Part shown: positions 24,225 to 35,739 of the stretch, one piece after another
How positions within the stretch are numbered: position 1 is the stretch's first letter
How the letters are laid out: each line of letters opens with the position of its first letter
NCBI GenBank assembly: GCA_028571685.1
Contig: CM053140.1
Coordinates: forward strand, 152,753,701 to 152,817,700
Reading direction: 5' to 3'
DNA from: Heterohyrax brucei
Lineage: Eukaryota > Chordata > Mammalia > Hyracoidea > Procaviidae
DNA length: 64,000 nucleotides
Program-made: the position numbers and the translations under genes
Notes under the pieces: model-generated
Seen by the model: the letters and a program-made list of their open reading frames with translations, nothing else
Told to the model about the DNA's origin: nothing
Databases searched by the model: none

Positions 24225-25298
24225 ATCCACCCTTTGCCTCCCCCAAAATCACATCTTTGAAACATAACACATTCAACCCATCACAGCAAATGTCGTCCAA
24301 AAACATGTCTATCCCACATGATAGAAGTCTTAAAACAGTTCTAAGATCAAAATACAGAGACTTCTCTACATCTGCAAAACCTAGAATACAAGCTATCTGC
24401 TTTGAAAGTACAATGGTGGAACAAGCAAGCACAAGTTAGACATTTCCATTACAAATGGCGAAGGAAGGCAAAACAGGCAACAAACAAGTCAACGAAACAC
24501 ATTACACTGGCTTTCAAATCTTTGAAAATAATCTTCCACTTTCTGAGACATTCTACACAATGGCCCTGCCTGATAGACTCTAGGTATTAGCCACTATCTG
24601 GATTCTGAGTGGAGCCCCTTGACCCTGTGAAACAACCCCGCTTTCTAGGTCCACTGGGCTAGCAACTCCTCGCCCCCTCGGTATTAGGTGCATTGTAATC
24701 CCACCCTTGAGTGGCCATTCCACCCTTACAAACATAGAAAGCCATAGCTCCACCCTTTCAAGCCTCTGAAGTATGACCATACCTTTTGAGACTGAGGCAT
24801 CTCAGCTTTTCATGCTCTTTGTTTTTTCAGCTTCTGCTTGCTGTGGACTTAAGCCCCAGGCCTCAAGCCTGCATCTGCTCTGCTGGGGTACGTGTTCTAA
24901 ACTGTAGTTCCACTGATTTTAGTGCCTGGAGGCACACCACTCTGCCACATACCCTCCTGCACACAGGCACTCTGTTCTCCTGCTCCATGGGTCAGCAAGC
25001 CAAGTACTACTGATTCAAGTGCCCAGAGACACCCTACTCCACCAGGAAACCCCTGTGCACAGGCCCTCAGCTGTCTCACTCTATGGGTTTCTCCAGCACT
25101 GTCTTGTGCTGCTCTGGTTCTGCTGCTGCCCATATGCTGCTGCAGGTCCTCTACTGTTTCTCACCATCTATGCCTTCTTCAGTGTTAACAGTTCTCCATT
25201 CCTTTTGAGTCATCTATCCATACATTTTTAAAACTGCTTGGCCTCCATATTTTAGGTATTCGTTACAGCAGCACCCCACTCCCTGGGTACCAAATTCT
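24225..25298 (-). mobile_element. Internal region of MaLR-type provirus B (fossil)
   Basis: About 1.07 kb between two LTRs. Next to the 5' LTR it reads, reversed, gggtaccaaattctg and then a block equivalent to agtggggtgctgctgtaac, the usual start of MaLR internal regions. The region is short and I see no clear gag, pol or env sequence, as expected of a non-autonomous MaLR-like element. Confidence 0.78.
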
Positions 25299-25797
25299 GT
25301 TTCAGTCAGCTAGTGCTGCTCTATCAGAAATACCACAAGTGGTATGGCTTTAGCAAAAGAAAGTATATTCTTACAAAGTCCAGTAGGCTCCAAGTCCAAA
25401 TTTAGGGTGTTAACTAGAGGAGAAGGCTTTCTTTGTCAGCTCTTGATCAAAGTCTTTGTGCTGTATCAGTCTTTGGTTGGGCAGCACCTTCATGTAGGAA
25501 CCTCAGGTCTGAAGGATGTGCTCTTATCCCAGTGCTACTTTCTTAATGGTGTGAGGTTCCTGACTTTCTGCTTGCTTCCTTTTCCTTTTATCTCTTGCAA
25601 GTTACACTCCAGGGAAACTCCTTTTATATTGGAGCAGGGAGATGACCTTAGAAAGGGATTTACAGTCCCACCCTAATCCTCTTTAACATACAGCATAGAA
25701 AAATCACAAAATGGAGAACAATCATAAAATATTGGTAACCATAGACTAGCCAAATGGCCACACATATTCTGGGGGTGAAACCGTTTGATCCATGACA
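25299..25797 (-). mobile_element. 5' LTR of provirus B (fossil)
   Basis: Antisense LTR of about 499 bp with the same landmarks as 16672-24224. It ends at ccatgaca and is followed by acaag (25798-25802), matching 16667-16671. The two LTRs look clearly diverged, so the insertion is old, but it is younger than the RTE it split. Confidence 0.87.
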
Positions 25798-26865
25798 ACA
25801 AGAAAAATGTTTACCTATGTTTTATTGACTATGCAAAGTCATTTCACTGTGTGGATGATAACAAATTATCGATAATGATGAAAATGGTTTCTCCAGAACA
25901 CTCATTTATGCTCATGTGGACTCTGTACTTAGATCAATTGGCAGTTCTGAAGAGAAGAATGGGGCAATAACAACACCTGGTTTAAAGATAAGAAAGGTGT
26001 GTATTATGGCTGTGTCCTTTCACTGTACCTATTCAATCTGTATGCTGAGCAAGTAATCTGAAAAGCTGTTCTATACAAAGAATGGGCATCTGGATTGGAG
26101 AAAGACACATTAACAAATTGTGTCTTTAAGATGACACAACCTTGCTTGCTGAAAGTTAATTAGAATTGAAGTACTTACTGATGAGGATAAAAAACCACAC
26201 AGACTTCAGTATGGATTACACCTCATCATAAAGAAAATAAAAATCTTCACAACTGGACCAATAAGCAACATCATGATAAATGGGGGAAAGGTTGAAATTG
26301 TCAAGGATTTCATTTTACTTGGACCCACAATCAATATCCTTGGAAGCAAATATCAAGAAACCAAAAGATGTCTTGCCCTGGACAAATTTTATTCAAAAGA
26401 CCTCTTTAAAGTATGTTAAAAAGCAAAGATGTCACTGGGAAAGCTAAAGTGTGCCTGACTCAAGCCATGGTGTTTTCATCTGCCTCCTATACATGCTAAA
26501 GCTGGACAGTGAATGAAGTAAACCAAAGAAGAACTGATGCATTTGATTTGCAGTGTTGGAAAATAATATTGAATGTCCCATGGACTGCCAACAGAACTAA
26601 CCAATCTGTCTTGAAAAAGAACAGCTAGAAAGCTTCTTAGAAGCAAGAATAGCAAGACTATGCCTTAAATAACTTGAGTATGTTGTCAGTGGGGATTGCT
26701 CTCTGGAGAAGGACATCATGCTTGACAGGACAGAAGGTCAGGAAAACAGAGGAAGACCCTCAATAATATCAGTGGCTACAACTGGGAGGATGACAAGGAA
26801 CTGGGCAGTGTTTCATTCAGATGTTCGTATTGTCAGTATGAGCTTGTACCAACTTAAAGGTACCT
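25798..26865 (+). mobile_element. RTE LINE, sense, part 2
   Basis: Continues the RTE from 16671. Landmarks are ttattgactatgcaaagtc (the DYAK motif of RTE RT), a position equivalent to the LFADD-type active site near 26130, caagccatggtgttttc, ggactgccaacagaac and aggacatcatgcttgacagg. The 3' end is near ggtacctaataacaag. Many frame breaks are visible, so the copy is dead. Confidence 0.92.
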
Positions 26866-28524
26866 AATAACAAGAAAAATTTTAATTCATAAAATTCCAC
26901 TCTTTGGTCCCTCAAAGGTCACGTCATTCCTATATGCAAAGCATGTTTACCTCATCACATCATGTCAAAGTCTTAAATTAACTCCAAATAAAAAATTTAT
27001 ATTCTGAATCATCTGAATCAATATGGATGAGACTTTAGGCATAGTCAATCCTGAGGAAAAAAGTTCTCTTCATTTGTTAACCTGTGAAACCTTCATAACA
27101 AGTTATCAGTTTCCAAAGTGCAGTGGTGGAACAGGCACAAAGTAGACATTTTCATTTTTAAAAAAAGGACAACTGGAGGGAAACAAAGGATAACAGGCAT
27201 CAAGCAAGTCCAAATTCCAGCAAAAAATTTTCATTATGTCTCAAGGTTAGAAAATAATCATCTGTTCTCTGGGACCAGTAAGGGAATGGCCCTGCCCTCT
27301 AGACTCGGGGTGTTGGCCATAGTCTCAGGATTTAGCATAGAGGCCACCAGGCTCTGGGCTTCAGATCTACTTTCCAGGTCCACTGTGGTGTCATTTTGCT
27401 CTCACAGCTCTGGGTGGTCCATACTCCTAGTCTATATGAATAGCAACCCCACCCTTCTGCCCTGGAAGTTCCCATTCTTCTGCCCCTAGTGCATGGCAGC
27501 CCCACCCCTCAGCTTTGGTTGGTGGCCCCATCCCTGGCAACATTAACAGCTGCTTAAACACTGGAACCTAGCTGATAAAGAGCAAATGCTGAAACCTTGA
27601 GGACTGTGCTCCCCCTTTGAAGTCTGTACACCCTCACCACTGAAATTGAGAATGCTCTGATTTCTGTGTTCCTTCCAACCGTTCTACTGATCTCCGAACA
27701 TCTCCAAGAATGACTCTTTGCTTTTCTATAAGGGCCAAAGATGTAGTTACTTTGGCCTGTTGCCTGGTTGTAGAATTCCAGGAGTCAGACAATATTCTTT
27801 CCTTTCATTCTTTCTCTGTCCCCTTCAGTCTAAGCTGATGTTTCTTCTGCTGTGGTAGTTGCTTAGATTCATCCACCACTGCCTTAACCTCATCAACAAA
27901 TGACTGTATAGCTAAGTCCTTGGTGAATGGTTTAAGACACATGTTTTTGATGGTATAACAGAATTTTCCAAATCTTTAAGTTCTGTTTTCATTTTGCACT
28001 GTTCTTTTTAAATCCATCTCTTTTCTGTCACATTTTGTGCTAAGCAGCAAAGAGAAACTATGCAACCCTCTTTAAGGTCTTGTTTAATAATCTCATCAGC
28101 CAGATATCATAGTTTATCACTTACAAACTCTGTCTTCCACCAAATTTTTGAACACAATTCAAACAACTTCTTTGTCACTGCATAAAAACATCACCCCTTT
28201 TCCACTGTCCAGTCACATGTTCATCATATTCTTTTGAAACTTGGCCAAGAGCACACTTAACCTTCACATTTTTAGCAACATTCCATTGTTGGCATCATAC
28301 GTATTCTCTAAGGCAATGAATGTTTTAGAGCTCTACCTACTTCTTTCTAAGACCTTATTATAATCACCTTTGATCTTCATAATTCTACAGTCTCTTCAAG
28401 GAAATCTAAGCTTTTACTATTAGGTCCCTTAAAACACTTTCAGCTTCTACCCATTACCCAACTTCAAAATCATTTTAACATTTTCGGTGTCTGTTAAAGC
28501 AGTACACCATTACCAGTGAAAAAT
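26866..28524 (-). mobile_element. Internal region of MaLR-type provirus A (fossil)
   Basis: About 1.66 kb aligning in order with the internal region of provirus B: ccactctttggtccctcaaag with 24228-24250, cagtggtggaacaggc with 24410-24430, and atggccctgccct with 24560-24570. It is longer than the internal region of B. The 123-codon open stretch at 27118-27489 lies inside this mostly non-coding region. Confidence 0.75.
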
Positions 28525-29119
28525 TTTTAGTTATTTAGTGATGCTAGTACAGAAATCATAGAAACCTTACAGCACAGAGTAGAACTGCTCCATAGGGTTT
28601 CCAAGTGGTACCCAGTAGATTTGAACTGCCAACTTTTCGGTTAGCAGATGACGCACTTAACTACTATGCCACCAGGGTTTCCAAAGGCAGTGGGTTTGTT
28701 TTGTTACTAAAGAAATACTGCAAATGGGTGGTTTTAAAAAACAGAAGTTTATTTTTTCAGTTTTGAAGGCTAGAAGTTCAAATTCAGGGTGCCAGCTCTA
28801 GGGGAAAGCTTTCTCTTTCTTTTGGCTGTAGGGGAAGTTCTTGGTCTATTCAGTTTCTGTGTTCTGGTTCCTTGGATATCCCTGCGTGTTTTGGCATCTA
28901 TCTTACATCATCTCTGCTCATTGGCTTGCTTGTTTAAGGTGTTTTTTTTTTTTTTTTTTTTTTTAATGTCTCAGAAGAGATTGACTCAAGGCACACTTTA
29001 CACTGATTATGTTTCATTAACATAACAAAAATAACCCTTTCTTAAACTGAATTATAACTACAAGAACAAAGGTAAAAAATTACAACAAAAGTTGGAGAGA
29101 TACAATTCAGCCCATAACA
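28525..29119 (-). mobile_element. 5' LTR of provirus A with AfroSINE inside (fossil)
   Basis: Antisense LTR starting ttagttatttagtgatgctag and ending agcccataaca, interrupted by an AfroSINE (28551-28682) and carrying a long T run at 28942-28963. The flank attgt (29120-29124) pairs with atttt at 15971-15975. Confidence 0.8.
28551..28682 (-). repeat. AfroSINE in LTR of provirus A, antisense
   Basis: Shows the middle block (ctgctccatagggtttccaag), B-box region (tagatttgaactgcc) and head (tatgccaccagggtttcc) in reverse order. The RTE-like tail is missing. Confidence 0.87.
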
Positions 29120-29300
29120 ATTGTCCAGCTTTTACTCACACATAAGGCAATTGAAAACACCATGGCTTCAATCAGGTGCATCTTAGTCCTCAAAGAGGTG
29201 TCTTTGCTTTTACAGTATTTTAAAGAGGTGTTTTGCAGCATGTTTGCCCAAGGCAATAAGTCATTTGATTTCTTGATTGTTGTTTCCATCAGCAACATAA
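29120..29300 (-). mobile_element. RTE LINE, antisense, resumption of outermost layer
   Basis: Continues directly from 15975 (ttgtccagc, ccatggcttcaatcaggtgcatcttagtc, catttgatttcttgattg). The copy stops near 29300, its 5' truncation point. The two pieces together make about 590 bp of RTE. Confidence 0.87.
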
Positions 29301-31036
29301 TTAACAGTAGCAATGATACAAATTGCACTTAACTGCAAAAAATTGTTATCAATTAATGCTTATATATGAAAGAACAAAGAAGATAAAATAGAAAATTGTG
29401 ACTCAAAGTCTAACATATTTTATTAATTAACATTCAAAAATCTATGATTTTCAAAATATGATATATCATTATCTAGAGAAATGATGCAAAGAAACTCCGG
29501 GGCTTAAGCAACGATGAAGTTTTTGAAGTTTAGGAATGAGCAGTTACTTTCAAAATAAGTAAGAATCCTCAGACAACATAGTAAGAACCTTTCAGAATTT
29601 GACATAGAATCATAATTATGCTTTTAAAAGTTTCTAATCTTCTCCCCATCCAAAGGAAATACATATTTTAGAATAAGGACAGCAAAACACACAATCCAGA
29701 TTCTTGGGAAATGCTTTATCAAGAGATATGCAAAGAGATGGCTAAAATCTGAGAATTTAAGCTGAAAATAAGCTGTTGGGATACCAAACACATTTGTTAG
29801 AGGAGACTGCTTGTCAATATTTTCATCATAATCACAAATAGATTAATGCATTATCACATTTTGGTAGTGAGTGTTCTTTGGCAATATTGTTTTCTCCAAG
29901 TGGAGCCAAATTATTTTCTATTCTATCTCTCATAGATGTAATGGTAAAGTTATATATTTTGAAAAGATTGTTTCCTGGAAGACAGATAAGCTCTTTTAAG
30001 CTTTTGATAGCTTGTATAAATGTCTGCCTTGAAGCTGCAGGGACATAGCACAATTTGTGTCCTCCTGAATGTATTTCAAAAGTAGAATTCAAAAGCACAA
30101 ATGAAGGATCTCTTAAGGGATTAAACATCTTAAATTATTAGAACTCTACATCAATTTGAGACATCCCAAGAAATCCAGGATATTATAATGATTGTTTAAG
30201 CTATTTGAAAACCTAAGAATGTATTTGAGCTGGGACAAGCACTTGCAGTTTAAGAAAAAATGTAAATAAAACTGTCCTCACGTGCTTCCTCTATCTCATA
30301 GAGTTTTTGGGAAGAATCAAATAAAATTTAACACTGTACAGTATAGTTAATACTACTCCCAAGGGAAATGCATTGCTATCTTGTTCATATCTTGGTGATA
30401 TTACAGTATTTATAGAAAGATGAAAAATACTTAGACATACGCATATATAATTCATTGCAACTTTATTTCATTGAAAAATAAAAATTATGCTAATAATTCA
30501 TACTTTTACTGGGTTCCTAAACACTTGAAACACAGTTTTAATTTGATGTTGAGTTTATTATTATTGGTGTTTAATGGAAGAGAAAAAAGATAGTTCAGCT
30601 AGTTTGAGTTAAATACCACTCACAGTGATAGAACTAGAAAGAAAAATGTCATTTAAAGTGTAGAAGTTTTTCAATAACACCAGAACTATCTTCCAATAAA
30701 ATCTCAGTAAGTAAAAGGAAGTAGCTCTGTACTTGTCCTTGTCATATGAAAATTAAAATGAAAAACCAAGATTGCAAATGCAAATCAATCATTTTATCAC
30801 ACATCTTGGATAGTACTGAACTAAATTTCATGAATGAAGTTATTAAAATTGTACTAATCCCACTAAAGCCAATATGTATGAAATTTGTATCTTATAGACT
30901 ACAATATGTTGACCAGTTTATGTAATGGGTTTGATTATTTTTTGAGGAAGACTCAGCTTGATAGTTACCCACAGATAGTAAGTATAAATTCCACATATTT
31001 TCTCACACTTAAAGAGTCCATGGATTCCTGAACTTT
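29301..31036. other. Unassigned AT-rich DNA with one unplaced open frame
   Basis: About 1.7 kb in which I recognise no repeat family. The only item of note is the antisense open frame at 29832-30128 (separate entry). Confidence 0.5.
29832..30128 (-). pseudogene. Unrecognised 98-codon open frame, possible relic
   Basis: Starts MFNPLRDPSFVLLNSTF and ends PKCDNALIYL. I do not recognise the protein, and there is no signal peptide or clear membrane segment. It does not match L1, RTE or mariner. The surroundings look like non-repeat DNA. A processed pseudogene, an old unplaced transposon piece or chance are all possible. Confidence 0.25.
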
Positions 31037-31360
31037 GTCATTGTCGTTACTAGATGCCACTGAGTCAGTTCTAACTCACAGAAGCCCTGCATATAAAGCA
31101 GGAGAAGACACTCTCCGGTCTTATACCATGCTCACAATTATTGCTATGTTTGACTCTATTTTTGCAACCACTGTGTCAGTGCATCTCATTGAAGGTCTTT
31201 TGCTTTTCCTGTCCTTTACAAGCATGATGTCCTTCTCCAAGGAATGGTCCCTCCTGATAGCATGTTCAAAGTACATGAGAAAATTCTTGCCACCCTCACT
31301 AATCAGGAATATTCTAGCTATACTTCTTCAAAGACAGATTTATTCACTCTTGTCAAAGAC
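31037..31360 (-). mobile_element. RTE LINE 3' fragment, antisense
   Basis: Begins with the RTE 3' tail complement (gatgccactgagtcagttctaactc) and runs through gatgtccttctccaaggaatgg to cttcaaagacagatttattc, where the match fades. It is a 5'-truncated copy with no clear TSD. Confidence 0.88.
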
Positions 31361-32639
31361 TATATGATGCCCATCATATTGACTGCTCTTTCTAAGAACA
31401 TAAACTGCAATTTCAAGAAACAGCTGAACTACAACTAGACGTATCCACTTCATAAAAAAATAGAAGGACTGGGTCAGAAAAGAACTTTATCACTCTGAAT
31501 CTCAGATACACGAGGCAATTGTACCTATTATTTGGTGACATCTTATTCAAAATAATCTATATTCTTAGAACACTTAACATGCATATCTTGATTTTTTTCA
31601 ACTTCATGAAGAAAATGCTGATAATGTGAGTTTACTTCCAGAAGAAATCTAAAGTAGTGCTATCATGCTCTGCCTATAGTCACGATCTTGTGAAAATTTG
31701 CATAAAAAATTAAGTTTGCAAAACCCAGATTTCCTACTTATGAAATTGGGGGAATCGCACTGTAATTACACGGTCTATGGCTAAATTATTTAGCTAAAAA
31801 ATGTTGAAATGACAAATGTTTATGCACATATATGTACATACATATTAATTATTAAATAATTAATATATAGTAACAATTTAATATGTATGTCAGCAATTAA
31901 AAAAATGAGGCTGGGAAGAACCTGGAATACAGATAGAGAGAGAAGGGAAGGAGGGAGGGAGGGAGGGAAGAAGGAAAAAAAACTGCTTCACGTCCTAAAA
32001 AGTTACAATTAGCAGATTGTCTTTGTTACCTGGAAGAAATCTACAAGTTAATATATAACTCCAGTGTCTGAGTACCAACCTGGTACCAAATAGCAAAGAC
32101 GAGCATGGATTTATTTTCTTGTGTTAATGTTTCACTAAATCTTTTAAGCAGTGCTCCATTATGGCAGTGGAAGAATATTCCATCATCTTCTTGCTTTATT
32201 TACAAACATAGAACATACAATTATTACCTCCTTCCCCCAAACAGGCCATATACTAGATATCATGTAGAGATTGCAACTAAGGAACAGTTTTTGTGGACAC
32301 ATCTGAAGCATCCCTGAAGGGAAATTTAAATTAAATTGTATGACATTTATGGATGTAGGAAAGTCACTGTAATTTTTCATAAATATATAAATGACTTTAT
32401 ACTCAATGTGTAACTAACTATAGTAAATATTGAATAAGGTTTATTAAATGTAGTTTAAAAGTACAGTTTGAGAGCATTTATTTTTTGAAAAAGAACTTAC
32501 ACAGTGTTTTGTCAAAATATTAATATTTAGTTTCTTTAACTTTTCATCTTACTGATAAATTTCAGAATTAAGTCTTTACTCTCAATAGTCTGGCCAGCAG
32601 CAATTTACAGAAATATTTGAAGACTAGGTTGCTCTTTTC
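31361..32639. other. Unassigned DNA with a purine-rich patch
   Basis: No recognised repeat family. A purine-only patch of gggagg and gaag units lies at about 31935-31985. Confidence 0.5.
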
Positions 32640-32740
32640 TTAGCTGTATTGCAGTCCATTCCAACTCACAGTGAATCTATGTGTGCAGGATAGAACTGCT
32701 TTCATAGGGTTTTAGCATGATCTTGGCTTTTATAACCTTA
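32640..32740 (-). repeat. AfroSINE fragment, antisense
   Basis: Retains the tail and middle (gcagtccattccaactcac, gatagaactgctttcatagggtttt). The tRNA-like head is missing, so this is a partial, old copy. Confidence 0.75.
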
Positions 32741-32769
32741 TAATGCTTGATCCAGCAGAATCCAGAAAT

Positions 32770-33081
32770 TATTGCACAATATTGTTAACATCACACACGT
32801 AAAATTTGCTAACAATCATTCAAAAAAATGATTACAGCAAGACACTAACATGGAACTGTGAGAAATTTAAGCCAGGTTGAAAAGAGGACATGGTTAGAGG
32901 GATATCATTAGTATTGTCAGATAGATCCTGGCTGAAAGCAGAAAGGAAAAAAATGTTTACCCATGTTCAACAGACTATGCAAAAGCATTTGATTGTATGG
33001 ATCATAGCAATTCATGGCTAATATTGAGAAGGGTAGGAACTCTAGAACTCTAATTGTGCTCATGAGGAAACTGTACATGAG
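32770..33081 (+). mobile_element. RTE LINE, sense, part before mariner
   Basis: RTE RT region: gatatcattagtattgtcag, gatcctggctgaaagcag, gactatgcaaaagcatttg (DYAKAF motif) and gatcatagcaattcatgg. It is interrupted at 33082 and resumes near 33582 in the same phrase (agaacaaggggatac). Confidence 0.9.
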
Positions 33082-33401
33082 AAGTCTGCCAGGTAAGTTG
33101 GTTGCTGAATATCACTATGGTCACTTTCAAAGTACTCCTCTTGGGAAGCTATTCACTGATGCCAGCGCCTAGTCCACCCTTCAAAGCAGTTGTGGAATTC
33201 TTTTTCTGGATTGGCCATCAGAGCTTTTGCCATATTACCTTTGATGTCCTGAATGTCAACAAAATGTCTTCCTTTCAATATTTCCTTTCTCTTCAGGTAA
33301 AGAAAAAAGTCACTGGGGAACAGACCAGGTGAGCAGATAGGGTGTTCCAATACAGTTGTCTGTTTACCAGCTAAAAACTCTCTCACAGACAACTATACAA
33401 T
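33082..33401 (-). mobile_element. Mariner transposon 3' part, antisense
   Basis: From the terminal sequence aagtctgcc through the complement of the transposase C-terminus. Reversed, the reading is MSVREFLAGKQTTVLEHP...FPSDFFLYLKRKEILKGRHF...CFEGWTRRW (33392 down to 33153). The DFF after PS carries the third catalytic Asp. The transposase N-terminal two thirds are absent. Confidence 0.88.
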
Positions 33402-33575
33402 TAAGTTTGTGAACTTGACATCTTGCCAACATGAGTAATGGCCTTTCTAGAAAGAATTCCAAAATTGCTTTACAGGGCGTCGTGTGTAGTTTCCCAAGGG
33501 GAGTACTTTGAAGGTACAGTAGTGATATTCAGCAACGAGATATATATCACCTAGAACAGTTAAGTTCCCAGACTT
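33402..33575 (+). mobile_element. Mariner deletion derivative (MITE-like), sense
   Basis: Begins with acaattaagtttgtgaactt, which matches the mariner terminal inverted repeat. It soon enters the transposase C-terminal coding part (cctttctagaaagaattccaaaattgc) and ends at the opposite terminus, cagactt. It is a 170-bp, internally deleted copy. With the antisense piece to its left it forms an inverted repeat of roughly 130-145 bp. Confidence 0.72.
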
Positions 33576-33581
33576 AAGTGT

Positions 33582-34495
33582 GGAAACTCACAGAATAGGA
33601 GGAAATCATTTGAACAGAGCAAGGGGATGCTGTGTGGCTTAAAGTCAGGAAAGGTGTGTGTCAGCATTGTTTCCTTTCAGTATGGTTCTTCAGTCTGTAT
33701 GCTGATCCAATAATCTGATAAGCTGCACTACATGAAGAGGAACAGAACATCAGGACTGAAGGAAGACTTATCAGTGCATGATGTGCAGACGACACAGCCT
33801 TGGAAGGTGAGTTTGAAGCACTTACTGATGAAGATAAAAGACTATACCTTTTAGTACAGATTACACTTCAGCATAAACAAAACCAAAATCGGCATACCTG
33901 AACCAGTAAGTGACATCATGATAAATGGATGAAAAGCTGAATATGTAATGGATTTCTTTTTACTTATATCCACTATCGTTTGCCATGAAGGCAGCAAACA
34001 AGAAACCAAGTGATGTATTTCGCTAGTCAAATCTGCTGCAAAAGATCTCTTTTAAGTTTTTATAAAGCAGAGATGTAACTTTCTGAATGCGGTCTATGTG
34101 CACCTGACCCAAGCCATGGTGTTTTCAGTTATTTCATAAGCATGCTAAAGCTGGAAAATGAAAAAAGAAAATGAAGAAGAATTGAGTACTTTGAATTACA
34201 GTATTGCCAATGAATACTGCACATACTGTGGACTACCAGAACAAACAAATTTGTTTTGGAAGAAGGGCAACCAGAATTCTCCTTAGAAGCAAGCTGTGGA
34301 AGCTTTGAATCATGTGATTTACACAGATTATCAGGAAGGATCAGTTCTTGGAGAAGAACATCGTGTTTGGTATAGTAGAGGCTCAGTGAAAAAGTAAAAT
34401 CCTTAGCAGGATTGAGTGAGCCAGTGGCTGCAACAATGACCTCAGGTATAAGAAGGATGATGAAGATGATGCAGGAGTTACTTAATTTCTCCTAA
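33582..34495 (+). mobile_element. RTE LINE, sense, part after mariner
   Basis: Continues the RTE with gcttaaagtcaggaaaggtgtgtg, caagccatggtgttttc, ggactaccagaacaaac and gcagtggctgcaac-type blocks, and fades near 34495. The 3' tail shared with AfroSINE is missing. Confidence 0.9.
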
Positions 34496-34755
34496 ATTAC
34501 CAAAAAAACAAAAAAAGGAAAGAAAAGAAAAGAAAAAAATAAATCTTTGAAAACATAGAATCAAAAAGCCTTCCACAGTACTAAACATAATTATTACACT
34601 TGGCCATTACCAAACAGGTATAGATTTTTGATAATCTATGTATGTTCAATGGTATTTTGTAAGTAGCTAACAATAAGATCATTTTTTTTGGCTACAAGGC
34701 AACAATCTACTATTTCCTAGCAGTTTCATGCTTTATTTAAAATAAACATCATTTA
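34496..34755. other. A-rich run and unassigned DNA
   Basis: An A-rich stretch with gaaaag units at 34500-34545 directly after the RTE, then about 200 bp with nothing recognised. The segment near 34730-34752 resembles 42048-42066 and may be a decayed TSD of the L1. Confidence 0.5.
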
Positions 34756-35739
34756 TTGTCTTTTACTTACTGTGTTTAAGTGAAAATTTGCAATTACAGT
34801 CAGTTTCTCATACAAAAACAACAGACTCTGCTGTGTGACCTTAGCTACTCTCCCAACACTTTGAAAGCACCCTCCTCCCTTCTAACCCGTATTTCTAATG
34901 TAAACTAGACTGGTTCCTCTTCCCTTCTACCCTCTCCTCCCTCTGAGTAGGAGCTGTCTAGTCACCAGTCTGCACTCAGGCCAAGCAGCACATTCCTCAC
35001 CAGTATCATTTTATGCCTTATATAATCTGTCTTTGTCTGAAGAGTTGATTTCCAGGATGGTTTCAGTTCTTCGCCAACCGAGTTCGGGGGCAGACACGCT
35101 CTGGTCCATCAGACAGTAAAGTCTGATCTTACTAGATTTTGATTTCTGCATCCATCAGGGACTCTTCGCTGAGCTCCCTGTAAAGACAGTCCTTGGATAC
35201 TGTCTCTTTTTTCTGGTGTCCTGTTTACATTGCCTCTTCTGTACATTTCCCTTTCTATCTCTTGCGCTCCTACTTTCCGTTGCCATTGATTCTCTTCTTT
35301 CTTCTTTACTCCAGGTGGGTTGAGACCGATTAATGCTTCTTAGATTGTTGCTTGCTAACTTTTAAGACCTGGACATGACCCACCTCGGTGGGATGCAATA
35401 GATTTGCTCAAAAAATTTTTGTTACGCTAGTTGTCCTGTATGTGCTCTAGAGTCAAAGTCCCAGACACCTGACCCTAGTACTCTGTCCCTGGAAGTGTTT
35501 GGTTTTATTGAGACTACTTCTAAGTTTCAGTTTAGTCATTTGTGCTAATTTCTCCTCTGTTGAGTGTCGTCTCTCCTTTCACCTAAAATAGTTCTTTTCC
35601 GTTATCTAATTAGTGAATATTGCTCTCCGTTTCACTCCTCCTCAGAGTGATCAGAGAATGTTTTCTTTTGTGTTTAAATGAATTCCCTAGTCCTTATAAT
35701 ATATTGGTCTCATACTATATTTTTCCTTTTGCAGTTGAC

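Noticed and set aside
24088-24432. 114-codon open frame, antisense
   Set aside because: It crosses the boundary of a MaLR-type LTR and its internal region, where no coding function is expected.
24890-25190. GC-richer patch as a possible CpG island or promoter
   Set aside because: It is part of the internal region of provirus B, with few CpG dinucleotides.
27118-27489. 123-codon open frame, sense
   Set aside because: It lies in the internal region of MaLR-type provirus A on the strand opposite to that element, and nothing in it resembles a known domain.
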